From NCBI RefSeq assembly GCF_044372965.1, contig NZ_JBILQX010000047.1:1-22069 (forward strand): a stretch of DNA of 22,069 bases, read 5' to 3'. Positions 1 through 7,965 of this stretch are shown here, in pieces (position 1 is the stretch's first letter; every line of letters starts with the position of its first letter). The stretch is from Elstera sp044372965 (GTDB taxonomy: Bacteria; Pseudomonadota; Alphaproteobacteria; Elsterales; Elsteraceae). Position numbers and translations under genes: made by a program. The notes below the pieces were generated by a model. That model ran no database searches. It saw only the letters and a list, made by a program, of their open reading frames with translations, and had not been told where the DNA came from.

Positions 1-109
1 CCAAGCTCACGGGATCGTCGATATAGACGGCGGTGGAGGTGGCGATCACCTCGTTATAAATCGCCAGAATGCCGGGAACATCCTCGGCGGTCGCATCGCG
101 GAGTATCAT
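1..109 (-). CDS. GNAT family N-acetyltransferase (partial, N-terminus only)
   Basis: The reverse strand reads ATG at 109-107 and stays open to the window edge, giving 36 codons. The peptide begins MILRDATAEDVPGILAIYNE and continues with VIATSTAVYIDDPVSL. The pattern (I-R-D-A-T, then D-x-x-x-I-x-x-I-Y-N, then a Thr-rich stretch) is the classic start of phosphinothricin/methionine-sulfoximine-type GNAT acetyltransferases, which move an acetyl group from acetyl-CoA to a small amino compound. The acetyl-CoA-binding motif lies outside the window, so the substrate cannot be judged. GCGAGG about 6 bases upstream can serve as ribosome binding site. The porin gene lies upstream on the same strand about 90 bases away. 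A GCCCC-N9-GGGGC inverted repeat (132-150) lies between them without a T-run. Confidence 0.7.
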   Translation of the reverse strand, partial: MILRDATAEDVPGILAIYNEVIATSTAVYIDDPVSL

Positions 110-200
110 GGGGGCCTCGCTCAAAGCTCGTGCCCCAGCATTATCGGGGCGGGGCAGAAGGTCAATCCTCCTGTCCCTCCGATTCTTGCTGTCTAAGGGG

Positions 201-1319
201 TTAGAAGTCGAGGCGCGTGCGCAGGGTGAATTGCGTGCCTTCGTTACTAGTCTTGCCCGCCTTCAGGCCGGTTGCCGTTTCGATATCGAAGAAGGCGGCG
301 TCGGCCTGAAGCGACAGGCCCGGCGCGAGTTGATAGGCCCCGCCGACGCCGAACACCTTATCGGTCTGGTCGCGCGCGCCCGGCGTTTCGGTGAGGTTTT
401 CGGTGTAGTTGGCGGCGACGGCCCAGGCGCTTGCGACCGTATAAGAGACGCCAACGTTCCAGCCGGTCGTTTCGGCCGTACCGCGTGCCGTTTTGACCTT
501 ATTGGTCTCGCCATTATCGAAATAATTGCCGCCGAGGGTAATTGTCTGGCCGGTGGCAACCTCATAGCTCACGACCGTGCCGAGCGAGAGCACCGAGAAA
601 TCGCCGCGCGTGGCGATCTTTTCTTTCCCCGTGAGATAGGCGGCGGTCGCTTGCACACCAAAAGCGCCGAACTTCTGCTGCGTGGTCAGGGCGAATTCCA
701 TCTCGTCCTTATAGTTCCCGCCGGTCACATCGCTATTGCCGCGCCGATTGCCCCGGCCCGTGTCGCGGTATTCCGGGGTATAGGTCACGCCCGCCTGGAA
801 CCCTGCAAAGCGCGGGGTAAGGTAGGAAAGCCGCGTCGCATAGGTATCGCGGTCGAAGTAGAAGAAGCTGTAGTTGCCGAAATTGGCAAAACCGACGACG
901 TCGCCCTGGCCGATTCCAACGTTTGGCGTTGCGGTTTCGAGCTGGGTTGCGACGCCGACATTGTCGCCGAGTTGCACTTGCCCCCAATTATCGCCGCGCA
1001 GGTAGATAAACTTGCGGTCGGCTCCAACAACATCCTGATTGGTCAGGCCAGCGCTATTCTGATTGTTGCGCAGGCGCGCATCGAACCCATAGACCAGCCC
1101 GTTTTCGGCCTTGGCTTCGGCTTTCAGGTGCAGGCGGTAATCGATGCGGGCTTCCCGATCCTGCACATTGGCCGTGTCATCCTGCATAAACCCAAAATCG
1201 GAGCGAACCGAACCGCCGATCGTAACCGTGAAGGGCGCCTTGGTGGTGACTTGCTGCGCAAAAGCGCTGCTGCTGGCGAGAAGCACGCCCGTCAGCGTGC
1301 CGAGCAGTTTGAATCGCAT
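201..1319 (-). CDS. Outer-membrane porin, general diffusion type
   Basis: 372 residues. A Sec signal peptide is clear: MRFK, a hydrophobic run, and an A-F-A cleavage site near residue 21 followed by QQ. The mature chain has alternating amphipathic strands rich in Gly, Tyr, Asn and Thr, short turns, and ends in R-T-R-L-D-F, the terminal Phe that the BAM complex recognises. This fits the Gram-negative porin family (Porin_4/OmpC-like) in alphaproteobacteria, which form trimeric 16-strand channels for small hydrophilic solutes. Length is normal. The start is supported by AAGGA (complement of 1328-1332) seven to eight bases upstream and by a sigma70-like promoter at 1387-1414. The long open frame on the opposite strand is an antisense shadow. 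Substrate preference cannot be read from sequence. Confidence 0.9.
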   Translation of the reverse strand: MRFKLLGTLTGVLLASSSAFAQQVTTKAPFTVTIGGSVRSDFGFMQDDTANVQDREARIDYRLHLKAEAKAENGLVYGFDARLRNNQNSAGLTNQDVVGADRKFIYLRGDNWGQVQLGDNVGVATQLETATPNVGIGQGDVVGFANFGNYSFFYFDRDTYATRLSYLTPRFAGFQAGVTYTPEYRDTGRGNRRGNSDVTGGNYKDEMEFALTTQQKFGAFGVQATAAYLTGKEKIATRGDFSVLSLGTVVSYEVATGQTITLGGNYFDNGETNKVKTARGTAETTGWNVGVSYTVASAWAVAANYTENLTETPGARDQTDKVFGVGGAYQLAPGLSLQADAAFFDIETATGLKAGKTSNEGTQFTLRTRLDF

Positions 1320-1386
1320 GACAATAATCCTTGTGACCGCGTTGCGCTGTAGTCGGACGCAAGCGGTATGTTAACGCCGCTCTTTT

Positions 1387-1414
1387 CATATAGTAACGTC
1401 GTTAAGTTAATCAA
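1387..1414 (-). promoter_or_regulatory. Probable sigma70 promoter of the porin gene
   Basis: On the minus strand TTGATT (complement of 1409-1414) is followed by 16 bases and TATATG (complement of 1387-1392). This places the transcription start near 1380 and leaves a leader of about 60 bases before the porin ATG. The spacer contains the perfect palindrome TAACG-T-CGTTA at 1394-1404, a possible operator. The region is visibly more AT-rich than its surroundings. Confidence 0.5.
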
Positions 1415-1433
1415 GGCCTGGGGAGGAACCGCT

Positions 1434-1823
1434 TCATGTCGGCTGAATGAGATCCCAGCGGTTGCCGAAAGGGTCTTGGAAAACGGCAACGGTGCCATAG
1501 GGTTCGTGGCGCGGGGCTTCCAAAAAAGTCACCCCGGTTGCGGTATAGCGGGCGTAATCGCGGGCAAAATCATCGGTTTCGAGAAACAGAAAAACCCGGC
1601 CCCCCGTTTGATCGCCGATCCGGGCGGTTTGCCTGGGGCCATCGGCTTGGGCCAGTAAAATACAGGTTTCCTGCGCGCCCGGCGGGCGGAGTCGCACCCA
1701 GCGTTTGCGCGGCGCAACAGGAGTATCCTCGATCAGGGTAAAGCCGAGCGTATCGACAAAAAAAGCAAGTCCGCGCGCGTAATCGGGCACCAGAAGGGCG
1801 ATTGCCCCAATGATCTGGCCCAT
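1434..1823 (-). CDS. VOC superfamily (glyoxalase/bleomycin-resistance fold) protein
   Basis: 129 residues, the usual size of a single VOC module. It shows both beta-alpha-beta-beta-beta halves: I-x-A-I-A-L-L-V-P-D-Y-x-x-G-L-A-F-F near the start, and a second half ending Y-G-T-V-A-V-F-Q-D-P-F-G-N-R-W-D-L-I-Q. The family includes glyoxalase I, dioxygenases and drug-binding proteins. The positions that normally hold metal ligands do not: the first-strand His is replaced by a small or hydrophobic residue and the final Glu by Gln. A metal-free binding protein is therefore as likely as an enzyme. Its ATG lies four bases after the stop of the upstream Ala/Pro-rich gene, so the two are probably co-transcribed and translationally coupled. 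The substrate is unknown. Confidence 0.8.
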   Translation of the reverse strand: MGQIIGAIALLVPDYARGLAFFVDTLGFTLIEDTPVAPRKRWVRLRPPGAQETCILLAQADGPRQTARIGDQTGGRVFLFLETDDFARDYARYTATGVTFLEAPRHEPYGTVAVFQDPFGNRWDLIQPT

Positions 1824-1827
1824 CCGA

Positions 1828-3078
1828 TTAATAGGCTTCGTCTACCGCCGGTGCAGGCTTGCCGCGCGTCTTGACCAGTGCGTCATATTTATTGAGGGCG
1901 CGGGCCATGGCATCGGAGATCGACGGCGCGCCGGAGGAGAGAACCTGGGCGTCGCTCGTTGTTGGGAGCGCACGGGCTGCCGTTTCGGCGGCCTGGATAG
2001 AGGCGGGGTTCGGGGCGCTGGGTTTATTGGCGAGGGTATTATTGACCTCGCGGCGCTCCAGCACCGGCGGCGTGCGCGTGGCGCTGCGGGCGGTGCGTTC
2101 GGGCACTTTGAACCAACCGGCATCCTGCGGGGCGTCGGCGGCGGCCACCACGGCGGACGTGTCGATGGCGGGCGGTGCCACCGGAGCCGCTTGCGGGGCC
2201 GAGCGTTGCGCTTGCAGCGCGGCCACGCCGGCAAAACCGCTCATCGATTGCGTCGGGTCGGCAGTGGTTTGCCCAGGGATGCCTTGGCCGGGTTGGAGTT
2301 GCGCCGGGGCGACTTGGCCCTGACCTTGGACATTCATCATGGCGGCGGCGGGGGTAATCATCCCGCCGGAGGGAATATTCGATTTGCCGATAAACCCAGT
2401 GGAGCCTGCGGGCATCTGGGCCGTGGGGCCGCCGACACCGCCCATCGGGCCTTTGCTGGTCAGGGCAATCCGGCCGTTTTCGCTGGGAAGCGTCGCGGCC
2501 TGGGCGGCGATTGTCGGTGCGGCGATTGTCGGGGCTGCGGTCGGCACAGCAACGGCAGCGGCAGGGGTTTCGGCGGCAAGCTGTGCTGCTACGATGGGCG
2601 CGGGCGCGGTAACGGCGGCCTTGGCATCGGCCAACTGCGGGCGCTTCCCGTCGAGTTCCTTGGCTTTGGCGATATTCTGAACCGCTTCCTTGCCCAGCGG
2701 GTCGCCCTTCACCATCGCCAGCATATTGCTGCCGATGTCGCGCCCGGTGCCTTCTTCAATCGTCGCATCGACCATGCTGAGCACAACACCGAGCGGCCCA
2801 CCATAAATGCCGCCGCCAATAATGCGCGCCGTGGGTGAGAGGGTCGAGCCCGTCAGTTCCCGGTAAATCGTGCCGATGATCGGCAAATGTTGCAGCGGGT
2901 TGATCGTATCCAGCACGTCGGCGAAGGTTAGGCCATCGTCGGTGGTTTTGCCGTCGGCTTTGGCTTCGGCCTGAACCTCGGCGGCGCTCGCAACGGTATC
3001 GGGCTCATCGACCTTAACCCAACGGGCTTCGGAAAACGGCCGATCGGCAGAGGGATCGATCACCAGTTTCATCGTCAT
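1828..3078 (-). CDS. Ala/Pro-rich hypothetical protein with one conserved Gly-rich module
   Basis: 416 residues from ATG at 3078-3076, preceded by GGGGGAG about 9 bases upstream. An in-frame start at 3183 is possible, but its extra 35 residues lack a good ribosome site. Residues about 50-130 form an ordered block: F-A-D-V-L-D-T-I-N-P-L-Q-H-L-P-I-I-G-T-I-Y-R-E-L-T-G, then S-P-T-A-R, a Gly-rich G-G-G-I-Y-G-G-P-L-G stretch, and E-E-x-T-G-R-D-I-G. I recall similar blocks in uncharacterised alphaproteobacterial proteins. Residues about 150-416 are low-complexity Ala, Pro, Gln and Thr, including a tandem PTIAA repeat, and look disordered. No signal peptide or clear membrane helix is seen, although the Gly-rich block is hydrophobic enough to touch a membrane. 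The function is unknown. The VOC gene follows four bases downstream. Confidence 0.75.
   Translation of the reverse strand: MTMKLVIDPSADRPFSEARWVKVDEPDTVASAAEVQAEAKADGKTTDDGLTFADVLDTINPLQHLPIIGTIYRELTGSTLSPTARIIGGGIYGGPLGVVLSMVDATIEEGTGRDIGSNMLAMVKGDPLGKEAVQNIAKAKELDGKRPQLADAKAAVTAPAPIVAAQLAAETPAAAVAVPTAAPTIAAPTIAAQAATLPSENGRIALTSKGPMGGVGGPTAQMPAGSTGFIGKSNIPSGGMITPAAAMMNVQGQGQVAPAQLQPGQGIPGQTTADPTQSMSGFAGVAALQAQRSAPQAAPVAPPAIDTSAVVAAADAPQDAGWFKVPERTARSATRTPPVLERREVNNTLANKPSAPNPASIQAAETAARALPTTSDAQVLSSGAPSISDAMARALNKYDALVKTRGKPAPAVDEAY
2504..2533. repeat. Tandem 15-bp repeat, two copies, inside the Ala/Pro-rich gene
   Basis: GCGGCGATTGTCGGT is followed directly by GCGGCGATTGTCGGG. On the coding strand this produces the repeated pentapeptide P-T-I-A-A. 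The length is a whole number of codons, so copy-number change would not break the frame. Confidence 0.7.
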
Positions 3079-3374
3079 TGAACCGCTCCCCCAAACCGCT
3101 AAGCTGCGTTTTCCGCTTGGCCTCGGTCTCTCGGATTCCGAAACCCTGGCCAGGATCAAAGCAAAATCCGGGCCGTCTGCCAAGCTTGGTTATTTCGGGC
3201 GAAAACCCCGCGCCTTACAGACTTGTAACGTGAGTTCTATCATAACCTTGTTCGGATTTCTTAGGAAGAAGCGTAAGACGCGCGACGCGCCCGGCGGCTT
3301 GTGACAAGCTCGGCGGAATTTACCGAGGTGGGGCCGATAGGCGATTTCTGCCGAGGCGGAAGAAGGAGAGAAAG

Positions 3375-4043
3375 ATGACGGGCGCAATTGCCGAGGCGCT
3401 GGCCGAGGTTCGGCAGACGATTGCCGCCGCCGCCGTAGCGGCGGGCCGGGCGGCGGGAGCGGTGACGCTGGTCGCCGTCTCCAAAACCCATGGGGCCGAC
3501 GCGGTTCTGGAAGCTTTGGCCGCCGGGCAGCGGGTGTTTGGTGAAAACCGGGTGCAAGAGGCGCAGGAAAAATTCCCGGCGCTGAAAGAGGCGCATCCCG
3601 ATTTGGAGCTTCACCTCATCGGCCCGCTGCAAACCAATAAGGCGAAGCAGGCGGTGGCGCTGTTCGACGTGATCCAGACCGTTGACCGGGAATCCCTGGC
3701 CGAGGCCTTGGCGAAAGAAATGGCGAAATCCGCGCGCCGCCCCGCCTGCCTTATTCAGGTGAATACCGGCGAAGAGCCGCAGAAAGCGGGCATTCCGCCG
3801 CGCGAGGCTCTGGCTTTCATCGAGCGGGCGCGCACGGTCCACAATCTGCCGGTCACGGGGCTGATGTGCATTCCGCCGGTCGATGAGGAGCCAGCGCTGC
3901 ATTTCGCCCTGCTGCGGGAATTGGCCCTGAAAGCGGGGCTATCCACCCTCTCGATGGGCATGAGCGGTGATTACGCGGCGGCGGTTCGCTTCGGGGCGAC
4001 CCATGTGCGCGTCGGCACCGCTATCTTCGGGCGGCGAGACTAG
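3375..4043 (+). CDS. yggS: YggS family pyridoxal 5'-phosphate homeostasis protein
   Basis: 222 residues, the normal family length (PLPBP/YggS/PROSC). This single-domain TIM-barrel protein binds PLP without a known catalytic reaction and buffers free PLP and amino/keto-acid pools. Hallmarks: V-A-V-S-K-T with the PLP lysine at K37, F-G-E-N-R-V-Q-E-A, L-H-L-I-G-P-L-Q-T-N-K, Q-V-N-T-G-E-E-P-Q-K-A-G, L-M-C-I-P-P, and the C-terminal phosphate-binding stretch L-S-M-G-M-S-G-D-Y followed by V-R-V-G-T-A-I-F-G. GGAG about 7 bases before the ATG fixes the start. The stop is three bases from the GTG of the next gene, so the two are coupled. The 296 bases upstream (3079-3374) hold no convincing gene. They contain only a short inverted repeat, TTACA-GACT-TGTAA, at 3215-3228. 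Confidence 0.95.
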   Translation: MTGAIAEALAEVRQTIAAAAVAAGRAAGAVTLVAVSKTHGADAVLEALAAGQRVFGENRVQEAQEKFPALKEAHPDLELHLIGPLQTNKAKQAVALFDVIQTVDRESLAEALAKEMAKSARRPACLIQVNTGEEPQKAGIPPREALAFIERARTVHNLPVTGLMCIPPVDEEPALHFALLRELALKAGLSTLSMGMSGDYAAAVRFGATHVRVGTAIFGRRD

Positions 4044-4046
4044 GCG

Positions 4047-4670
4047 GTGGGTGCTTCAATCCTGTGGATCGTCGAGCCCGATGCGGCTTTGCGCCCGATT
4101 CTCGCGGCGGCGGTCGATGGGATGCTGCCGGAAGCCTGTGTCGCCGAAACCTTGCCGGGCGCGCCGGTGCCGCTGGGCGCGCTGGTGCTCTCGCTGCGGG
4201 CGGGCGAAGATTGGCCCGCGTGGCTTGCGGGGCAGCGCGTGCCGGTGGTGGCGCTCGTCGCGAAAGGCGAGACCCGGCTTTGGCCGGCGGGCTGGGAGGT
4301 GCTCGAAAAACCCCTGCACCCCGCCAGCGTGCGCGGGGCGTTGCGCCGGGCATTGGACGCCTGCACGGTGGCGACTGAGGCGCTTGCGCTGCCGGGGGGC
4401 AGCTTATTGCTCACCCAACGCCTGCTGCGCGGCCCCGATGGCGAGGCGCGGTTGACGGAGAAGGAAGTAGCCCTGCTGCGCTATCTGCTGCGCGCGGCGG
4501 CACCCGTCCCGCGCCCGCAACTTCTGGCGGAAATCTGGGGCTATCAGGCCGATACGCCGACGCGCACGGTGGAAACCCATCTCTATCGGCTGCGGCGGAA
4601 AATCGACGGTCTGGGATTGCCGCTCGCGCTCGTGGCGACGGGGGATGGAATTGAAGCGCGCGTTGGATAG
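4047..4670 (+). CDS. Atypical OmpR-type regulator: degenerate receiver plus winged helix
   Basis: 207 residues, GTG start three bases after the yggS stop. Residues 1-105 align by eye with a response-regulator receiver: I-L-W-I-V-E-P-D at the first strand and the conserved-type Lys in E-K-P (K88). The third strand reads A-L-V-L-S-L (45-50), with no Asp where the phosphate acceptor should be. Residues 136-205 are a Trans_reg_C winged helix: L-T-E-K-E-V-A-L-L-R-Y-L, then L-L-A-E-I-W-G-Y, and R-T-V-E-T-H-L-Y-R-L-R-R-K-I as recognition helix. The end reads T-G-D-G-I-E-A-R in place of the usual G-Y-R-L wing. It is probably a DNA-binding protein that works without phosphorylation. No histidine kinase is nearby. 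The target is unknown. Confidence 0.75.
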   Translation: MGASILWIVEPDAALRPILAAAVDGMLPEACVAETLPGAPVPLGALVLSLRAGEDWPAWLAGQRVPVVALVAKGETRLWPAGWEVLEKPLHPASVRGALRRALDACTVATEALALPGGSLLLTQRLLRGPDGEARLTEKEVALLRYLLRAAAPVPRPQLLAEIWGYQADTPTRTVETHLYRLRRKIDGLGLPLALVATGDGIEARVG

Positions 4671-4689
4671 GATTTCCTCCTTTGCGCGC

Positions 4690-4717
4690 TTGCAACGGCG
4701 CGGCGCATGCCCTAGCG
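4690..4717 (+). promoter_or_regulatory. Possible promoter for the DUF3576-leuS-lptE-holA unit
   Basis: TTGCAA (4690-4695), a 16-base spacer and CTAGCG (4712-4717) resemble a relaxed alphaproteobacterial housekeeping promoter. It would start transcription near 4724, about 90 bases before the lipoprotein ATG. It lies downstream of the earliest possible in-frame ATG (4682), which supports the later start. The -10 match is poor. Confidence 0.3.
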
Positions 4718-4813
4718 TCCCGCAAACTGCCGGGCGTCGATGTTCGGGCAGGCCCCGTCTTGCGTCGCGGATTGGGTGAAGTGAGTTCGTTCGGAAAAAG
4801 GATTGGATCGGTC

Positions 4814-5341
4814 ATGCGCGCCGTTTCCCTGTTAAGTGTGCTGCTGATCGGCACGGTGCTAACGGCTTGCGGCGGGATTCTGCCGCAGGGCGAGGCGAGT
4901 TACCCGAAAACCGAAGACGAGCGCGACGCCGAGCGCTTCGGCAAAGTGACCGGCGAAGACGGCATTGTGCTGTTCGGCGGGCGCAATCTGCCGCGCGGTG
5001 GCGAAAGCGGCACCGGAATCGGCGTGAATACCTACCTGTGGCGCGCGTCGCTCGATGCGCTGTCGTTCATGCCGCTCTCCTCGGCCGATCCGTTCGGCGG
5101 CGTCATCATCACCGATTGGTACAGCCCGCCGCAAAACCCGAACGAGCGGGTGAAGGTTACGCTCTATGTGCTCGACCGCGATCTGCGCGCCGATGGCGTG
5201 CGCGCTGCCGTGTTCCGGCAAGTGCTGGGCGGGGCGGGTTGGCAGGATGCGGCGGTCGATCCGCGCACCGGCACTGACCTTGAAGACGCCGTGCTCACGC
5301 GCGCGCGCCAACTGCGTATCACTAATCTGAACCGCAAATAA
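4814..5341 (+). CDS. DUF3576 family lipoprotein
   Basis: 175 residues from ATG 4814. An in-frame ATG at 4682 would add 44 residues that look untranslated and would bury the signal peptide. The N-terminus is a lipoprotein signal: MRAVSLLSVLLIG then lipobox L-T-A-C with C19 as lipidation site. The rest matches the DUF3576 pattern as I know it: R-F-G-K-V-T-G-E-D-G-I, G-I-G-V-N-T-Y-L-W-R-A-S-L-D, then F-M-P-L-S-S-A-D-P-F-G-G-V-I-I-T-D-W-Y and V-x-V-x-x-L-D-R-D-L-R-A-D-G-V, and a C-terminal A-R-Q-L-R-I. The family has no assigned biochemical function. It is an alphaproteobacterial envelope protein commonly encoded next to leuS. Here leuS starts 19 bases downstream, with lptE and holA beyond, so an envelope role is plausible but unproven. 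Confidence 0.88.
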   Translation: MRAVSLLSVLLIGTVLTACGGILPQGEASYPKTEDERDAERFGKVTGEDGIVLFGGRNLPRGGESGTGIGVNTYLWRASLDALSFMPLSSADPFGGVIITDWYSPPQNPNERVKVTLYVLDRDLRADGVRAAVFRQVLGGAGWQDAAVDPRTGTDLEDAVLTRARQLRITNLNRK

Positions 5342-5360
5342 TTCGTACCGAACGAGACCC

Positions 5361-7949
5361 ATGGCCCGCTACGCAACCAAAGAAACCGAAGCCAAATGGC
5401 AAGCTGCCTGGGCCGATCAAAACGTCTTCACGGCCAAGATCGACCCGAGCAAGCCGAAATATTATGTGTTGGAGATGTTCCCCTATCCGTCGGGGCGTCT
5501 GCACATGGGCCATGTGCGCAATTACGCGATGGGCGATCTGACGGCGCGCTATAAGCGTGCGCGCGGCTTTAACGTGCTGCACCCGATGGGCTGGGACGCT
5601 TTCGGCCTTCCGGCAGAAAACGCCGCGATGCAGAACAAGCGCCACCCGGCGGAATGGACCTACGCGAACATCGATTCGATGCGCGCCCAGTTCGGGCAGT
5701 TGGGCGTGTCCTTCGATTGGGAGCGCGAGCTTGCCACCTGCCACCCGCAGTATTTCCGCCATGAACAGAAGATGTTCCTGGATTTCTGGAAAAACGGCCT
5801 CGCCTACCGCAAAAAAAGCTATGTGAATTGGGACCCGGTCGAAAACACCGTGCTCGCTAACGAGCAGGTCGTGGACGGCAAAGGCTGGCGCTCCGGCGCG
5901 CCGGTGGAGCGGCGGGAACTGAACCAATGGTTCCTCAAGATCACCGAATATGCCGATGATCTCTTAAACGCGATCACGACGCTGGACCGCTGGCCGGACC
6001 GCGTGCGCGTGATGCAGGAAAATTGGATCGGCAAAAGCCAGGGCGCACAGCTTCAGTTCGCGCTGACTGAGGCGAGCCGCAAACCCGGTTTTGACGCGGT
6101 GGAAGTCTACACCACCCGCCCGGATACTTTGTTTGGCGCGTCCTTCCTCGCCATTGCCGCCAATCATCCGCTCGCGCTGGAGCTCGCGAAGAGCGATGCC
6201 GATGCCGCCGAGTTTATCGCCGAATGCAACCGCCTTGGTACGTCCGAAGCGGTGATCGAACAGGCAGAAAAGCTGGGGTATCGGACCGGGCTGTTCGTGC
6301 AAAATCCCTTCGTGCCGGGCCAGGAACTGCCGGTCTATTTGGCGAACTTCGTGCTGATGGAGTATGGCACCGGCGCACTCTTCGGCTGCCCGGCGCACGA
6401 TCAGCGCGATTTCGATTTCGCAACGAAGTACGATCTGCCCATCGTGACCGTGGTGCGCCCGCGCGATGCTGACGCTGACTATACGGTCGCTAAAGGGCCG
6501 TTCACGGACGATGGCATTCTCATTAACTCCGGTTTCCTCGATGGGCTGACCGTCGCCGACGCCAAGAAAGCCGCCTGCGACCATATCGAAAAACTCGGTA
6601 TCGGCACGGTGAAGACGCAGTATCGGTTGCGCGATTGGGGCGTAAGCCGTCAGCGCTACTGGGGTTGCCCGATCCCGGTCATTCATTGCCCCACCTGCGG
6701 GCCGGTCGCCGTTCCCGACGATCAGCTTCCCGTCACGCTGCCCGACGATGTGACCTTCGACGCGCCCGGCAATCCGCTGGACCGGCACCCGAGTTGGAAG
6801 CATGTGACTTGCCCGACCTGCGGCGGGGCGGCGACGCGCGAAACCGATACGCTGGATACCTTCTTCGAAAGCTCCTGGTATTTTCTGCGCTTCGCCTCGC
6901 CGCGGTCGGAAGAAGCGTTCGATAAGGAAGCCGTGGACTATTGGCTGCCGGTCGATCAGTACATCGGCGGCGTCGAGCATGCGGTTCTGCATCTGCTTTA
7001 TTCGCGCTTCTTCACCCGCGCGCTCAAGCAGTGCGGCTATGTGGATATGAAGGAGCCTTTCGCCGGGCTCTTCACCCAGGGCATGGTCTGCCACCAGACC
7101 TATAAGTCGGCGGACGGCCAATGGCTGTTCCCGACCGATGTGCGCCAGGACGAAGCCGGGGCCTTCATCGAAATCGCTACCGGGCAGGCCTCCACACCGG
7201 GCCGGGTGGAGAAAATGTCGAAGTCGAAGAAAAACGTCATCGACCCCGATGAAATCATCGCCGCCTATGGGGCCGATGCCGCGCGCCTGTTCGTGCTGTC
7301 GGATTCGCCCCCGGAGCGCGATTTCGAATGGACCACGGCGGGCATCGATGGCGCGTGGCGCTACGTGAACCGCCTGTGGCGCTTGGCGACCGAACCCGCC
7401 GCCGATAAACCGCTGGCCCCCTATGGCGCGTCGCAGCCGGAGAAGATCGAGGGGGCGGCGGATAAGCTGCTGCGCTTGACCCATAAGACCATCCGCGATG
7501 TGACCGATGGGCTGGAGCAGTTCCACTTCAATAAGTCCGTCGCCCTCATCCGCGAACTCACCAACGCCACCGAAGATCTGACCGGCGCAGACGTGGCCAG
7601 CGCTTGGGTCCGCCGCTTCGCCCTGGTGACGGTCATCCGCCTCATCGCGCCGATGATGCCCCATGTCACCGAAGAAATTTGGGCGTACCTGGGCCATTCG
7701 GGCGAGGGCATGCTGGTCAATCAGCCGTGGCCGAGCTTCGATCCGGCGCTCACCGTCGATACCAGCGTCACCATCGCCCTTCAGGTGAATGGCAAAATGC
7801 GCGGAACGCTGGAATTGCCGCGTGATATCACCCAGGCGGATGCGGAAGCCGCCGCCCTGGCCGATCCCGCCGTGCAACGTAGTCTGGAAGGCCGCGCGCC
7901 GAAGAAAATCATCCTCGTGCCGAACCGTCTTATCAATGTCGTCGGGTAA
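5361..7949 (+). CDS. leuS: Leucyl-tRNA synthetase
   Basis: 862 residues, normal length. This class Ia aminoacyl-tRNA synthetase joins leucine to tRNA-Leu using ATP in the cytoplasm. Visible landmarks: P-Y-P-S-G-R-L-H-M-G-H with the HIGH-type motif at 48-51; Y-x-x-W-D-P-V-x-x-T-V-L-A-N-E-Q-V; the CP1 editing region with T-T-R-P-D-T-L-F-G-A and the G-C-P-A-H-D-Q-R-D site; two Cys pairs (C-P-T-C-G) near the zinc domain; D-T-F-x-E-S-S-W-Y; and K-M-S-K-S at 618-622. The C-terminal tRNA-binding part ends near V-P-N-R-L-I-N-V-V-G. A 676-codon antisense frame is a composition artefact. The downstream lptE junction is invaded by a palindromic element. Confidence 0.98.
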   Translation: MARYATKETEAKWQAAWADQNVFTAKIDPSKPKYYVLEMFPYPSGRLHMGHVRNYAMGDLTARYKRARGFNVLHPMGWDAFGLPAENAAMQNKRHPAEWTYANIDSMRAQFGQLGVSFDWERELATCHPQYFRHEQKMFLDFWKNGLAYRKKSYVNWDPVENTVLANEQVVDGKGWRSGAPVERRELNQWFLKITEYADDLLNAITTLDRWPDRVRVMQENWIGKSQGAQLQFALTEASRKPGFDAVEVYTTRPDTLFGASFLAIAANHPLALELAKSDADAAEFIAECNRLGTSEAVIEQAEKLGYRTGLFVQNPFVPGQELPVYLANFVLMEYGTGALFGCPAHDQRDFDFATKYDLPIVTVVRPRDADADYTVAKGPFTDDGILINSGFLDGLTVADAKKAACDHIEKLGIGTVKTQYRLRDWGVSRQRYWGCPIPVIHCPTCGPVAVPDDQLPVTLPDDVTFDAPGNPLDRHPSWKHVTCPTCGGAATRETDTLDTFFESSWYFLRFASPRSEEAFDKEAVDYWLPVDQYIGGVEHAVLHLLYSRFFTRALKQCGYVDMKEPFAGLFTQGMVCHQTYKSADGQWLFPTDVRQDEAGAFIEIATGQASTPGRVEKMSKSKKNVIDPDEIIAAYGADAARLFVLSDSPPERDFEWTTAGIDGAWRYVNRLWRLATEPAADKPLAPYGASQPEKIEGAADKLLRLTHKTIRDVTDGLEQFHFNKSVALIRELTNATEDLTGADVASAWVRRFALVTVIRLIAPMMPHVTEEIWAYLGHSGEGMLVNQPWPSFDPALTVDTSVTIALQVNGKMRGTLELPRDITQADAEAAALADPAVQRSLEGRAPKKIILVPNRLINVVG

Positions 7950-7965
7950 GAAAATGGAACCGTCA

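Noticed and set aside
132..150. GCCCC-N9-GGGGC hairpin as porin terminator
   Set aside because: Only five pairs with a nine-base loop and no T-run. It is also close to the GNAT start, so a terminator call is not supported.
69..1352. 427-codon open frame antisense to the porin
   Set aside because: The porin has a signal peptide, promoter, ribosome site and terminal Phe. The antisense translation resembles no family and begins inside the GNAT gene.
1810..2838. 342-codon open frame antisense to the Ala/Pro-rich gene
   Set aside because: Extremely Gly/Arg-rich and matches nothing. The minus-strand gene has a ribosome site and a conserved block.
3190..3387. Possible 65-codon gene upstream of yggS on the minus strand
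   Set aside because: No ribosome site, no recognisable motif, and it overlaps the yggS start.
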